Positions 1 to 8,260 of a stretch of DNA of 64,000 nucleotides are shown one piece after another; the first letter of the stretch is position 1; the number at the start of each line of letters is the position of its first letter. Source of the DNA: Streptomyces sp. BK208 (GTDB lineage: Bacteria; Actinomycetota; Actinomycetes; Streptomycetales; Streptomycetaceae); the NCBI RefSeq assembly GCF_004364245.1, contig NZ_SOAV01000004.1, forward strand, positions 482,011 through 546,010. The letters run 5' to 3'. A program made the position numbers and the translations under genes. The notes beneath the pieces are model-generated. The model searched no databases. It was not told the origin of the DNA and was given only the letters and a program-made list of their open reading frames with translations.

Positions 1-1904
1 GAGGCGGACCGCACGGCGGCCTGCTGCTGGGCGGCGGCGCGCTGCTCGCGCTCGCGCTCGGCCCTCCGGAGCTCCTCCTGCGCCGCGTGCAGCCCGGAGG
101 CGGTCGCCCGGGTCCGGGTGTACTCCCGCTCCAGGTCCTCGGCCTCTTCGGCCAGCCGTGCGGTGGGTGCGTCACCGGCTTCCGCCGTGGCCGCGGCGAG
201 TGCCTCGCGTACGGCGCCCAGGTGCCGTTCGGCGTCCGCGCGGCGCTCGTCGGCGGCCTGGTAGGCGGCGAGGGCGCGCTCCTCCGCCTCGCGGTCGACG
301 TGGCCCGCGGCCTTGCGGGCGGGCGCGGGGTGTTCCGTGGCACCGCACACCGTGCACGGGACGCCGTCGGTGAGGTTCGCGGCGAGTTCGGCGGCGATGC
401 CGTGCAACCGCTGTTCCTTGAGGTCGAGCCAGTGGGCGCGGGCTGCGACGGCGTCCTCGGCCGAGGCGAGCGCCTGCCGCCGCGCCTCTTCGGTCTCGTC
501 GGCGAGCCGGTCCCGTTGCCGTGCGGCGTCGAGCCGCCGCCGGACCGGCTCCCGTTGCAGGGCGAGTTGCTCGGCCCGGGTCGCGGCCTGCTGAGCGGCG
601 TCGACGCGGCCCTGGATCGTGCCGCGAACGGTTTCCCAGTCGGCGAGCCAGGCCCGTGCTTCCTGGCGGACGTCGTCGTCGGCGCGTTCCTGGCGGTCGA
701 GGCCGGCCCGCTCCTCGACCAGTGCGGTGAGGCGGTGTTCGGCGCGTCGGGCGGCTTCGAGGCCGCCCAGCTCCTCGGCGGCCCGGCGTGCGGCGGCGGC
801 GAGTCCCGCGGCGCCCGCCTCGGCGAGGGCCGGCGGCAGCGGGAGGCGCGCGGCCTCTTCCGCTGCCGCCGCCGCCCGGTGTTCGGCGTCGGCGGTCTCC
901 CGCAGCTCCAGCGCGGGTGCCACCGCCTCGGCCTTGCGGCCCCGCTCCATGCGCCGCTGCGCACCGCGGTGCTCGTCGGCGCGCTCCGCCAGCCGTGCGG
1001 CCCGCTCCCGTGCCTCGGCGAACCGGCGTTGCAGCCGGTCGAGTTCGCGGGCGTCGGCCAGGTCGCGCTCGGCGGCGGCCTGGGCGGACTCGGCGGCCGT
1101 GAGCCGGCAGTCGGCGACCGCAAGCAGCTCCCGCGCGGTGCAACGGGCGACGGCGGCGGCTTCGAGGACGGCTTCCGCCAGGCCCGCGTCGCCCGGCGCC
1201 AGCTCGGGCAGCTCCATGGCGCTGCCCGCGGCCTGCTGCATCCGGTGCGCGTCGGCCAGCAGCGCGGCGTCCCCTTCGCGCACCCGGGCCTCGGTCGTAC
1301 GGCGCCGCTCGGCGAGGTGCTTCTCGACCTCGGCGAACCGCCGGGTGTCGAAGAGCCGGCCGAGGAGCTTGCCGCGCGCCTCCGCGTCGGCGCGCAGGAA
1401 GCGCGCGAAGTCGCCCTGGGGCAACAGCACCACCTGGCAGAACTGCTCGCGGCTCATCCCGAGCAGTTGCGTGATCTCCTCGCCGATCTCCTGGTGGGAG
1501 CGGCTGAGGTCCTTCCAGGCACGGCTCGTCGCGTCGTACTCGCGCAGCCAGGTCTGGGCCTTGTCGACGGTCGTGCCCTTGCCGCGGAGCTTCGGCCGCT
1601 CCCAGGGCGGCTGCCGGGTGATCTCCAGCCGGCGCTCCGCGACGGTCAGCTCGAGGCGCACCTCGGTGCGGGTGCCGACGGCCGCGTGGTCGCTGCGCAG
1701 CGTCATGCCCTGGCCGCCGCCCTGCCGGGCGCCCGGCACCGAGCCGTACAGCGCGTAGCAGACGGCGTCGAGCACGGAGGTCTTGCCGGCGCCGGTGGGG
1801 CCGTGCAGCAGGAACAGTCCGGCGGCCGAGAGGTCGTCGAAGTCGACGCTCTGCGAGGCGCCGAAGGGTCCGAAGGCGGTGATGTCCAGCCGGTGCAGCC
1901 TCAC
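1..1904 (-). CDS. sbcC: Exonuclease SbcC, N-terminal part (cut by window edge)
   Basis: Large subunit of SbcCD, an ATP-dependent double-strand exonuclease and hairpin endonuclease acting on palindromes and stalled forks. Only the first ~634 codons are present; the gene runs off the left edge. Seen: Walker A GPTGAGKT at residues 35-42, the family signature QVVLLPQGDFARFL near residue 156, then a long Ala/Arg/Glu-rich coiled coil, and a CTVC motif (bases 345-356, about residues 517-520) that matches the zinc hook at the coiled-coil tip. The Walker B half lies beyond the edge. The GTG start overlaps the sbcD stop as GTGA, so the two genes should be translationally coupled. Confidence 0.95.
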   Translation of the reverse strand, partial: MRLHRLDITAFGPFGASQSVDFDDLSAAGLFLLHGPTGAGKTSVLDAVCYALYGSVPGARQGGGQGMTLRSDHAAVGTRTEVRLELTVAERRLEITRQPPWERPKLRGKGTTVDKAQTWLREYDATSRAWKDLSRSHQEIGEEITQLLGMSREQFCQVVLLPQGDFARFLRADAEARGKLLGRLFDTRRFAEVEKHLAERRRTTEARVREGDAALLADAHRMQQAAGSAMELPELAPGDAGLAEAVLEAAAVARCTARELLAVADCRLTAAESAQAAAERDLADARELDRLQRRFAEARERAARLAERADEHRGAQRRMERGRKAEAVAPALELRETADAEHRAAAAAEEAARLPLPPALAEAGAAGLAAAARRAAEELGGLEAARRAEHRLTALVEERAGLDRQERADDDVRQEARAWLADWETVRGTIQGRVDAAQQAATRAEQLALQREPVRRRLDAARQRDRLADETEEARRQALASAEDAVAARAHWLDLKEQRLHGIAAELAANLTDGVPCTVCGATEHPAPARKAAGHVDREAEERALAAYQAADERRADAERHLGAVREALAAATAEAGDAPTARLAEEAEDLEREYTRTRATASGLHAAQEELRRAEREREQRAAAQQQAAVRSA

Positions 1905-3064
1905 CGGGCCACCTCCCGCACGGTGTCGTCCGCGCGCACCGCGTCGAAGGCGTCCCGCAGCACGCCCTGTTCGCGGCCGTCGGGCCCGGCGCCGCGCACG
2001 TGGGTCACGAAGTCCTCGGCGATCTGCTGGTCGGTGCGGTCGGCGAGGCGCCGGGCGTAGGACACGCCGGGCTCGTCGGGGGCGCGCTCGGGGTCGAAGA
2101 GGAGGCTGAGCGTGTGCGGGAACCGCTCCGTGAGCCGGGCCATGGGCTCGTCCGGGCGGACCGGGTCGGTGAGGGTCGCCTCGATCCACGCGTCCTCGTG
2201 CGCGGCCAGCTCCGGGTCGGCGAGCAGGTCCGCCAGCGTGCCGCGCAGCCGGGCCAGCGCCCGCGGGACCGGGCAGTCGACGCGCTCGGCGGTGACCGAC
2301 CCCTCGGCGTCCAGGTCGACGAGCCACATGCTTTTGCGGTGCATGTGCTCCGAGAAGGAGTAGGGCAGCGGGGAGCCGGAGTAGCGGACGCGGCCGGTGA
2401 GGGTCTGGCAGCCGTGCAGGTGCCCGAGCGCGACGTAGTCGACGCCGTCGAAGACGCCACAGGGCACGGCGGCGACGCCGCCGACGGTGATGTCCCGCTC
2501 GCTGTCGCTCTGCTCGCCGCCGGTGACGAAGGCGTGCGCGAGGACGACGGAACGGGTGCCCGGCGCACGCGTGGCGAGGTCGGCGCGCACCCGGTCCATG
2601 GCGGCGGCGAGCACCGGCTCGTGCCCCGCCTTCTCGACGCCGAACTCGGTCTTCACCAGCGCGGGTTCGAGGTACGGCAGCCCGTAGAAGGCCACGTCCC
2701 CGTGGGCGTCGGACAGCAGCACGGGGGTGCCGCAGCCCGCCGGGTCGGTGCGCAGGTGGATGCCGGCCCGGTCGATGAGCCCGGCGCCGACACCGAGGCG
2801 GCGGGCCGAGTCGTGGTTGCCGGAGATCATCACCGTCGGTACGCCGAGGTCGGCGAGGCGGTGCAGGGCGTCGTCGAACAGCTCGACGGCGGCGAGCGGC
2901 GGCACCGCCCGGTCGTACACGTCTCCCGACACGACCACGGCGTCGACGGCGTGCTCGCGCACGGTCTCGACGAGGTGGCCGATGAACCCGGCCTGGGCGC
3001 CGAGCATGTTCACCCGGTGGAACGCCCGGCCGAGGTGCCAGTCGGAGGTGTGCAGGAGTCGCAT
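1901..3064 (-). CDS. sbcD: Exonuclease subunit SbcD
   Basis: Mre11-type metallophosphoesterase subunit of SbcCD, 387 residues, the usual length. Phosphodiesterase motifs are visible in order: DWHLG at residues 8-12, GDVYD at 47-51, GNHD at 82-85, an LAHAF stretch near 175 and GHLH near 212, which together bind two metal ions. It is the first gene of a two-gene operon with sbcC (4-base overlap). Upstream of the ATG there is no Shine-Dalgarno sequence; TAGTCT lies 8 bases before it and fits a -10 box of a leaderless or nearly leaderless mRNA. Confidence 0.95.
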   Translation of the reverse strand: MRLLHTSDWHLGRAFHRVNMLGAQAGFIGHLVETVREHAVDAVVVSGDVYDRAVPPLAAVELFDDALHRLADLGVPTVMISGNHDSARRLGVGAGLIDRAGIHLRTDPAGCGTPVLLSDAHGDVAFYGLPYLEPALVKTEFGVEKAGHEPVLAAAMDRVRADLATRAPGTRSVVLAHAFVTGGEQSDSERDITVGGVAAVPCGVFDGVDYVALGHLHGCQTLTGRVRYSGSPLPYSFSEHMHRKSMWLVDLDAEGSVTAERVDCPVPRALARLRGTLADLLADPELAAHEDAWIEATLTDPVRPDEPMARLTERFPHTLSLLFDPERAPDEPGVSYARRLADRTDQQIAEDFVTHVRGAGPDGREQGVLRDAFDAVRADDTVREVAR

Positions 3065-3169
3065 GACCCCCGAGACTAACGGGAGGGTCCGACAGCCCGG
3101 GCGGTAACTCCCGTTTCGCCCCTCGCACCGACCGCACCACGCCCCGTTACGACCTGGTTGTCCGACTTG

Positions 3170-3796
3170 TCACGCGTCCCCGTAGGCCTCTCCGCCCAGC
3201 TCGAACCCGGCGGATCCGGCGGTGGCGTCCGCGAGCCAGGAGCGGAAGGCGCCCACGTCGGCCTCCGGCAGGCCGACCTCGATCGTGACGGCCTCGGCGT
3301 AGCGCACGTCGCGCACCGCGCGGCCCGCGGTGCGCAGGTCGTTCTGGAGCTTGCCGGCCCGCTGGTGGTCGACGGTCACCGTGGCGAGGCGGAACCGGCG
3401 CCGGGTGAGCGTCCCGAGGTCGTCCAGGGCCTCGCCGACCGCGCCGCCGTAGGCGCGGATCAGCCCGCCCGCGCCGAGCTTGACGCCGCCGTAGTAGCGG
3501 GTGACGACGGCGACGACGTACCGCATGTCGCGGCGCAGCAGCATCTGGAGCATCGGGACGCCCGCGGTGCCGCCCGGCTCTCCGTCGTCACTCGCCTTCT
3601 GGACGGCGGCGTCGGCCCCCACGACGTACGCCCAGCAGTTGTGCGTGGCGTCCGCGTGCTCCTTGCGGACGCCCGCGATGAACGCCTGGGCGTCCTGCTC
3701 GGTGGCGGCCGGGGCGAGGGAGCACAGGAAGCGCGAGCGGTTGATCTCGGTCTCGTGCACACCCGCGCGGGCGACGGTGCGGTACTCGTCCTGCAT
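3170..3796 (-). CDS. YigZ/IMPACT (UPF0029) family protein
   Basis: Member of the IMPACT/YigZ family, 208 residues, matching bacterial YigZ in length. The N-terminal domain shows the conserved stretch with SDDGEPGGTAG (about residues 89-99) followed by VTRYYGGVKLGAGGL (about 119-133), which is diagnostic. The C-terminal part is the ferredoxin-like DUF1949 half. Eukaryotic IMPACT modulates the kinase GCN2; the bacterial role is not settled. The start is chosen because TAGGCT sits exactly 6 bases before the ATG with no Shine-Dalgarno, the typical leaderless arrangement here. Confidence 0.9.
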   Translation of the reverse strand: MQDEYRTVARAGVHETEINRSRFLCSLAPAATEQDAQAFIAGVRKEHADATHNCWAYVVGADAAVQKASDDGEPGGTAGVPMLQMLLRRDMRYVVAVVTRYYGGVKLGAGGLIRAYGGAVGEALDDLGTLTRRRFRLATVTVDHQRAGKLQNDLRTAGRAVRDVRYAEAVTIEVGLPEADVGAFRSWLADATAGSAGFELGGEAYGDA

Positions 3797-3867
3797 CCGG
3801 CCAGCCTATGCGCTCGTCGCGGCGCACCTGCCGGGGGCGCCGCCGCGGCCCGCGGTGACGTCCGGCG

Positions 3868-4581
3868 TCACGGTGCGGTCCCGACGTCCCGGGTGAGGTG
3901 GAGGCCGAGGAAGCGGTCGGCGTACGCGAAGATCTCGAACCGGGCTCCGTCCGGCAGGTCCGGGTCGGTCTCCACCCGGTGCAGGACGCTCAGCACCGCG
4001 GGCGCGTCCAGGTCCTCCTCCCAGGCGGCCCGCAGCCGGTCGCGCACCTCGGCCGGTACCGGTCGCGAGGGCTGCCGGGCCCAGTCGGCGACCGCGCGGC
4101 GCAGGCGGGCGAGGGTGGCCCGGGACGCGTCCAGCGCGGTCGCGTCCAGCTCCACGCGCGCGTGGTGGTGCCGTTCCAGCAGGGCAAGGCGCACGGCGTC
4201 GGGGTCCGCGAGATCGAGGGCGGCGGGGTGCACGGGGCCGACGGCGACCGTGGCCGCGTCCGGGGCGTCCCCGCCGTCGCCCCGCACGCGGACGCCCTGC
4301 CCGGCGCCGGGGCCGTGGCCCGCTGCGGCGTCCTCGAAGGGCCGGACGCCGAGGGCGGCGGCGTCCTCACGCAGCCGGTCCCCGCCGGCGGCGCCGGTCA
4401 GCACCGCCCACACGGGCGTGCCGTCGAGTTCCAGGGCGCGCACCAGCAGGTCCGCGACCAGCAGGACGCGCAGGGCGGTGCCGTCACGCCCCGGCACGTG
4501 CGCCTCGACACGGGTCGGCGCGCGCCGGGCGGGCGCGGCGGGGACGGTCTCTCCGGTACGGGCGTCGATGATGCGCAGCAC
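3868..4581 (-). CDS. Miniature cysteinyl-tRNA-synthetase-like protein, probably not catalytic
   Basis: 237-residue protein whose two ends resemble cysteinyl-tRNA synthetase. The N-terminus (LRIIDARTG...) parallels the first strand of CysRS, and the following stretch ending VLLVADLLVRALEL parallels the helix after the zinc site. The C-terminal half (DAVRLALLERHHHARVEL, then AWEEDLDAPAVLSVL and FLGLHL) parallels the post-KMSKS and DALR helices. CysRS is about 460 residues; here the HIGH motif, the zinc cysteines (CGP) and KMSKS are all missing, so ligation is unlikely. GTG start chosen from a TACGCT -10 box 6 bases upstream. The resemblance is my reading by eye; the function is unknown. Confidence 0.75.
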   Translation of the reverse strand: MLRIIDARTGETVPAAPARRAPTRVEAHVPGRDGTALRVLLVADLLVRALELDGTPVWAVLTGAAGGDRLREDAAALGVRPFEDAAAGHGPGAGQGVRVRGDGGDAPDAATVAVGPVHPAALDLADPDAVRLALLERHHHARVELDATALDASRATLARLRRAVADWARQPSRPVPAEVRDRLRAAWEEDLDAPAVLSVLHRVETDPDLPDGARFEIFAYADRFLGLHLTRDVGTAP

Positions 4582-4731
4582 GAGGCGAGCGTAGGCGGGG
4601 CGGGGCGGCGGCGCACCGGGGCGCGCTCGCCGGCCGCACTTCCGGAGGGCGGGAATCCCGGCACGTCGCCGTCCGTTGTCCCGACCGGGTGGCCCGATCC
4701 GCGGGCCGCCCGGAGTGCGAGGAGGCCACCG

Positions 4732-5139
4732 GTGTACGGCGACGAGGCTACCGTCCGCAAGATCCTCACCGAGCTGGGCGACACCTGGGCCGTGGTGGGC
4801 CTGTCGAACAACCGGCAGCGCGCGGCGTACGGCGTCGCCGAGGTGCTGCAGCGCTTCGGCAAGCGCGTCGTGCCCGTGCATCCCAAGGCGGAGACGGTGC
4901 ACGGCGAGCAGGGGTACGCCTCGCTCGCGGACGTCCCGTTCGACGTGGACGTCGTGGACGTCTTCGTCAACAGCGAGCTGGCCGGAGCGGTCGCCGACGA
5001 CGCGGTCGCCAAGGGCGCGAGGGCCGTCTGGTTCCAGCTCGGCGTGGTCGACGAGGCGGCGTACGACCGGACCCGGGCCGCGGGTCTCGACATGGTGATG
5101 GACCGCTGCCCGGCCATCGAGATCCCGCGACTGGGCTGA
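4732..5139 (+). CDS. CoA-binding domain protein (YccU/Rossmann type)
   Basis: 135-residue single-domain protein of the CoA_binding family, a Rossmann-like fold related to succinyl-CoA synthetase alpha. Seen: WAVVGLSNN near residues 17-25, FGKRVVPVHP around 41-50, DVVDVFVNS, GARAVWFQLG and the C-terminal DRCPAIE stretch, all typical of this small family. Its substrate and physiological role are not known. GTG start has GAGGAGG 7-12 bases upstream. A perfect hairpin overlaps the stop codon, so transcription probably ends right there. Confidence 0.88.
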   Translation: MYGDEATVRKILTELGDTWAVVGLSNNRQRAAYGVAEVLQRFGKRVVPVHPKAETVHGEQGYASLADVPFDVDVVDVFVNSELAGAVADDAVAKGARAVWFQLGVVDEAAYDRTRAAGLDMVMDRCPAIEIPRLG

Positions 5140-5158
5140 TCAACTGGGCTGATCAGCC
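5134..5158 (+). terminator. Hairpin overlapping the stop codon of the CoA-binding gene
   Basis: Perfect 9-bp inverted repeat GGCTGATCA / TGATCAGCC with a 7-base loop. The TGA stop at 5137-5139 lies inside the left arm. The 12-base string CTGGGCTGATCA also occurs twice in direct orientation (5131-5142, 5144-5155). A short GC-containing stem without U-tract is the usual terminator form in Streptomyces. Confidence 0.6.
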
Positions 5159-5319
5159 GGGCGGCTTCCCGGTCCGTGTACCGCGCACGCCGGTGGAGTG
5201 CGGCCGGGCCCCCTCGGTGGTCCGACCGCTCTTCGGCCTTGTCGCCCCGCTCACCGCGGGCGCCGGTGGCCGCGGGGCGGGGCCGCCCCGTCCTCTCCCG
5301 CACGAGGGCGTCCCCGCCG

Positions 5320-5354
5320 TTCCCGTGGAGTCGCCCCGCCGTCATAATGTGCGC
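5320..5354 (+). promoter_or_regulatory. Putative leaderless promoter of pobA
   Basis: TTCCCG (5320-5325), a 17-base spacer and CATAAT (5343-5348), followed 6 bases later by the GTG at 5355. No Shine-Dalgarno sequence precedes that GTG. The spacing predicts transcription starting at or next to the start codon. Confidence 0.5.
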
Positions 5355-6578
5355 GTGCCCACGCCTTCCCCCCACGCCGGCTCCGCCGCGCCACGGCGCT
5401 TTCCCGTCGTCGTGGTGGGTGCCGGTCCCGCCGGACTGACCGTCGGCAACATCCTGCGCGCCGCGGGCGTCGACTGCCTGGTGCTGGAGACCGAGACCCG
5501 CGAGTTCGTCGAGCGCCGACCGCGGGCCGGGGTCATCGAGGAGTGGGCCGTACGCGGTCTGGAGCGGCGCGGGCTGGCCCAAACCCTGCTGCGGCAGACA
5601 CAGACGCACACCGAGTGCGAGTTCCGCTTCGCCGGTGAGCGGTACCGCTTCGCCTACACGGAGCTGACGGGACGTCATCACTACTTCTACCCGCAGCAGT
5701 TCCTGGTGACGGACCTGGTCAGGGAGTACGCGGACGTGCGGGGCGGGGAGATCCGGTTCGGTGTGCGGGAGGTGCGCCTGCACGGGACCGGGTCCGGGCG
5801 GCCGTCGGTGTCGTACGTGTGCCCGCACTCGGGTGAACGCCAGGTCGTGGAGGCGGACTTCGTCGCGGGCTGCGACGGTGCGCGCGGTGTGACGCGGGCG
5901 TCGCTGCCTGCCGGGCGGGCCCGCATCGCCCGCCACGACTACGGCGTCGGCTGGCTGGCGCTGCTGGCCGAGGCGCCGCCGTCCTCGGAGTGCGTGGTGT
6001 TCGGCATGCATCCACGGGGTTTCGCCGGGCACATGGCGCGCGGCCCCGAGGTGACCCGCTACTACCTCCAGTGTCCGCCGGGCGACGACCCGGAGAACTG
6101 GCCGCACGAACGGGTCTGGGCCGAGCTGCGGGCACGGCTCGACGCGAAGGACGCACCGCCGCTCCGCGAGGGGCGGCTGATCGAGAAGCGCGTGCTGGAC
6201 ATGCACGGCTATGTGGTGGAGCCGATGGCGTTCGGGCGGCTCTTCCTGGCCGGGGACGCGGCCCACCTGACCGCGCCCGTCGCGGCCAAGGGCCTGAACC
6301 TCGCTCTGCACGACGCCTTCCTGCTCGGCGACGGGCTGGTCGCCTCCCTGACGAAGGGCGACGACTCGGCGCTGTCCGGCTACTCGGCAGCGTGCCTGGC
6401 CCGGGTGTGGGACTACCAGGAGTTCTCCCGGTGGCTCGCGGAGATGTACCACGGCACGGCGTCGGGGGACGCCTTCCGCGCGGGTGCCGCCCGGGCACGG
6501 CTGCACCGCCTGTTCTCCTCGCCGGTCGCGGCGGCGGAGTTCGCCGAGCGGTACCTCGGCGTGCGGACGACCGGCTGA
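5355..6578 (+). CDS. pobA: 4-hydroxybenzoate 3-monooxygenase (FAD-dependent)
   Basis: Class A flavoprotein hydroxylase converting 4-hydroxybenzoate to protocatechuate with NADPH and O2, feeding the beta-ketoadipate pathway; 407 residues versus ~394 for PobA. Seen: FAD-binding GAGPAGLTVG near residues 20-29, the RAGVIEEWAVRGL segment typical of PobA, HHYFYPQQFL, the DG motif (GCDGARGVTR) and the second FAD motif GDAAHLTAPVAAKGLNLALHD near 295-315. No pca ring-cleavage genes are nearby. Start: GTG at 5355, 6 bases after a CATAAT -10 box; GTG at 5349 is an alternative two codons longer. Confidence 0.88.
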   Translation: MPTPSPHAGSAAPRRFPVVVVGAGPAGLTVGNILRAAGVDCLVLETETREFVERRPRAGVIEEWAVRGLERRGLAQTLLRQTQTHTECEFRFAGERYRFAYTELTGRHHYFYPQQFLVTDLVREYADVRGGEIRFGVREVRLHGTGSGRPSVSYVCPHSGERQVVEADFVAGCDGARGVTRASLPAGRARIARHDYGVGWLALLAEAPPSSECVVFGMHPRGFAGHMARGPEVTRYYLQCPPGDDPENWPHERVWAELRARLDAKDAPPLREGRLIEKRVLDMHGYVVEPMAFGRLFLAGDAAHLTAPVAAKGLNLALHDAFLLGDGLVASLTKGDDSALSGYSAACLARVWDYQEFSRWLAEMYHGTASGDAFRAGAARARLHRLFSSPVAAAEFAERYLGVRTTG

Positions 6579-6812
6579 GCGCCCGGCCGGACGGGCACGC
6601 CGGGCCAGGCCGCCGTACGGCACGGCGGTGGCCGGGCCGTTCAGCGTCACGCCAGACCAGGCCGTTCAGCCGTACGGCGGCCGGTCGCCGAGCCGGTGGC
6701 CGGCCGCGTTCAGCGCGACGCCTGCCGGACGGCGTGGCTTCCCGTCGGGCAGGGAGTACACGGCCTGGTGCCCTTTTTCCTGGCGTTCGTCCACCACGCG
6801 CCCGCGGGACGG

Positions 6813-7370
6813 TCAGGCGGTGCCAAGACCGTCCAGGACCTCGGCGCCGGGCAGCTCCGCGAAGGCCTTGCCGGGCACGAGCAGCTTGCCGCGCCGGCGT
6901 CCGCTGCCGACGAGCACGTACGGCAGGTCGACGACGGCCGAGTCGACGAGCACGGGCCAGTCGCCGGGCAGGCCGATCGGCGTGATGCCGCCGTACTCCA
7001 TGCCGGTCTCGCCGGTGGCCGTGTCCATCGGGGCGAAGGAGGCCTTGCGCGCACCGAGGTGACGGCGCACGACGCCGTTGACGTCGACCCGGGTGGTGGA
7101 GAGCACCACGCAGGCGGCGAGCGTCGTGCCGGCGCCCCGCTTGCCGTTGACGACCACGCAGTTGGCGGACTGTTCGAGCAGCTCACGGCCGTAGTGCTCG
7201 ACGAAGGTCGCGGTGTCGGCCCATTCCGGTTCGGTGTCGACGTAGAGGATCTGGTCGGCCGGGACGGTTCCGCTCCAGCGCCGTACGGCGTCGGCGACCG
7301 GGCGGGTCAGGTCGTCGAGGCGGTCCGGGGCGGGCGTGGCGCTGTCGAAGTTCCCGATGGGTGCGTGCAT
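6813..7370 (-). CDS. YbaK/ProX-type aminoacyl-tRNA deacylase
   Basis: 185-residue YbaK/EbsC-domain protein, a trans-editing hydrolase family that clears mischarged tRNA such as Cys- or Ala-tRNAPro. Seen: the family strand FVEHYGRELLEQSANCVVVNGKR is recognisable around residues 57-79, followed by VNGVVRRHLGARKASF and the glycine loop GGITPIGLP near 130-138. The exact tRNA substrate cannot be read from sequence. Start: ATG with TAGCGT 6 bases upstream and no ribosome-binding site, again leaderless. The 234 bases between pobA and this gene's end hold only imperfect direct repeats (see findings). Confidence 0.85.
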   Translation of the reverse strand: MHAPIGNFDSATPAPDRLDDLTRPVADAVRRWSGTVPADQILYVDTEPEWADTATFVEHYGRELLEQSANCVVVNGKRGAGTTLAACVVLSTTRVDVNGVVRRHLGARKASFAPMDTATGETGMEYGGITPIGLPGDWPVLVDSAVVDLPYVLVGSGRRRGKLLVPGKAFAELPGAEVLDGLGTA

Positions 7371-7413
7371 GGCGGCACGCTAGCAACGGCGCGCGGTGCG
7401 GCGATCGGCCGTC

Positions 7414-8019
7414 TCAGCGGACGGGCGGCACCGAGACCGCCATGATCATGTCCATCGGTCCGTCGCCCTCGTTGCCGTACGTGTGCGGGGTGTCGGACGG
7501 GAAGGAGGCACTCGCACCCGTCGGCACGCGGTGAGCGGTCCCGTCCACGGTGAGGGTGAGTTCCCCGGCGGTGACGTGCACCAGCTCGACCGTGCCGGTG
7601 GGGTGCGGGTCGGAGGGGCTGTTGTCGCCCGGCATCAGCCGCCACTCCCACATCTCCAGCGGGCCGGGCGCCTCCACCCCGGCGAGGAGGCGGCTGAAGC
7701 TCCCGGCGTCCGTGTGCCAGAGGCGCACGGCCTGTTCGGCCGGGACGACGCGGACCGTGGGGCCCTGCTCCCAGTCGAGCAGCGTGGTGATGCTGACGCC
7801 GAGCGCGTCGCCGATCTTGACGACGGTGCCGAGACTGGGGTTGGTGCGCGCCTGTTCGATCTGGATGAGCATGCCCCGGCTGACACCGGCGCGCGCGGCC
7901 AGCGCCTCCAGCGTGAAGCCGCGCTCGGCGCGCCAGCGCTTGACGTTGCGCGCCAGGGAATGGGTCAGCAGGTCGAGGTCCGCCACGTTCCGTCCAGGGA
8001 CTCGTACAGGTGCGTGCAT
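7414..8019 (-). CDS. XRE-cupin transcriptional regulator
   Basis: 201 residues: an N-terminal XRE helix-turn-helix (about 15-72, with FTLEALAARAGVSRGMLIQIE and RTNPSLGTVVKIGDALGV flanking the recognition helix) and a C-terminal cupin (about 115-198, with HPTGTVELVHVTAGELTL and PSDTPHTYGN). This class senses small ligands and usually controls a neighbouring exporter or catabolic gene. The bases upstream (8020-8260) contain no convincing gene, so its target is not obvious. The ATG start lacks a good Shine-Dalgarno; a GTG ten codons downstream (VADLDLLTH) is an equally possible start. Confidence 0.85.
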   Translation of the reverse strand: MHAPVRVPGRNVADLDLLTHSLARNVKRWRAERGFTLEALAARAGVSRGMLIQIEQARTNPSLGTVVKIGDALGVSITTLLDWEQGPTVRVVPAEQAVRLWHTDAGSFSRLLAGVEAPGPLEMWEWRLMPGDNSPSDPHPTGTVELVHVTAGELTLTVDGTAHRVPTGASASFPSDTPHTYGNEGDGPMDMIMAVSVPPVR

Positions 8020-8260
8020 GAGGGTGGATGAGAGGGTGCAGCGCGGTGAACCACGGTCGACTGCACCGGAAGGTCCACCGAACTGTACTGCGACGCGACC
8101 GGCTCATGACAGCGCCGGCGGCCCCGGCCACCCGGCCGCTGTCCGCCGACGGCCGACCGCCCGGACACCTGAGCACGCCCCGTCACGGTCGCGGCCGTAC
8201 CGCGGACCCGACGGTGAACGCTGCGAACCGCGCGCCGGGGGCGCCTCGGCCCCCGGCCCG

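Noticed and set aside
87..2060. Long plus-strand reading frame (657 codons) across the sbcC/sbcD region
   Set aside because: It is antisense to clearly recognisable SbcC and SbcD motifs; its Gly/Arg/Pro-rich product is typical of a shadow frame in GC-rich DNA.
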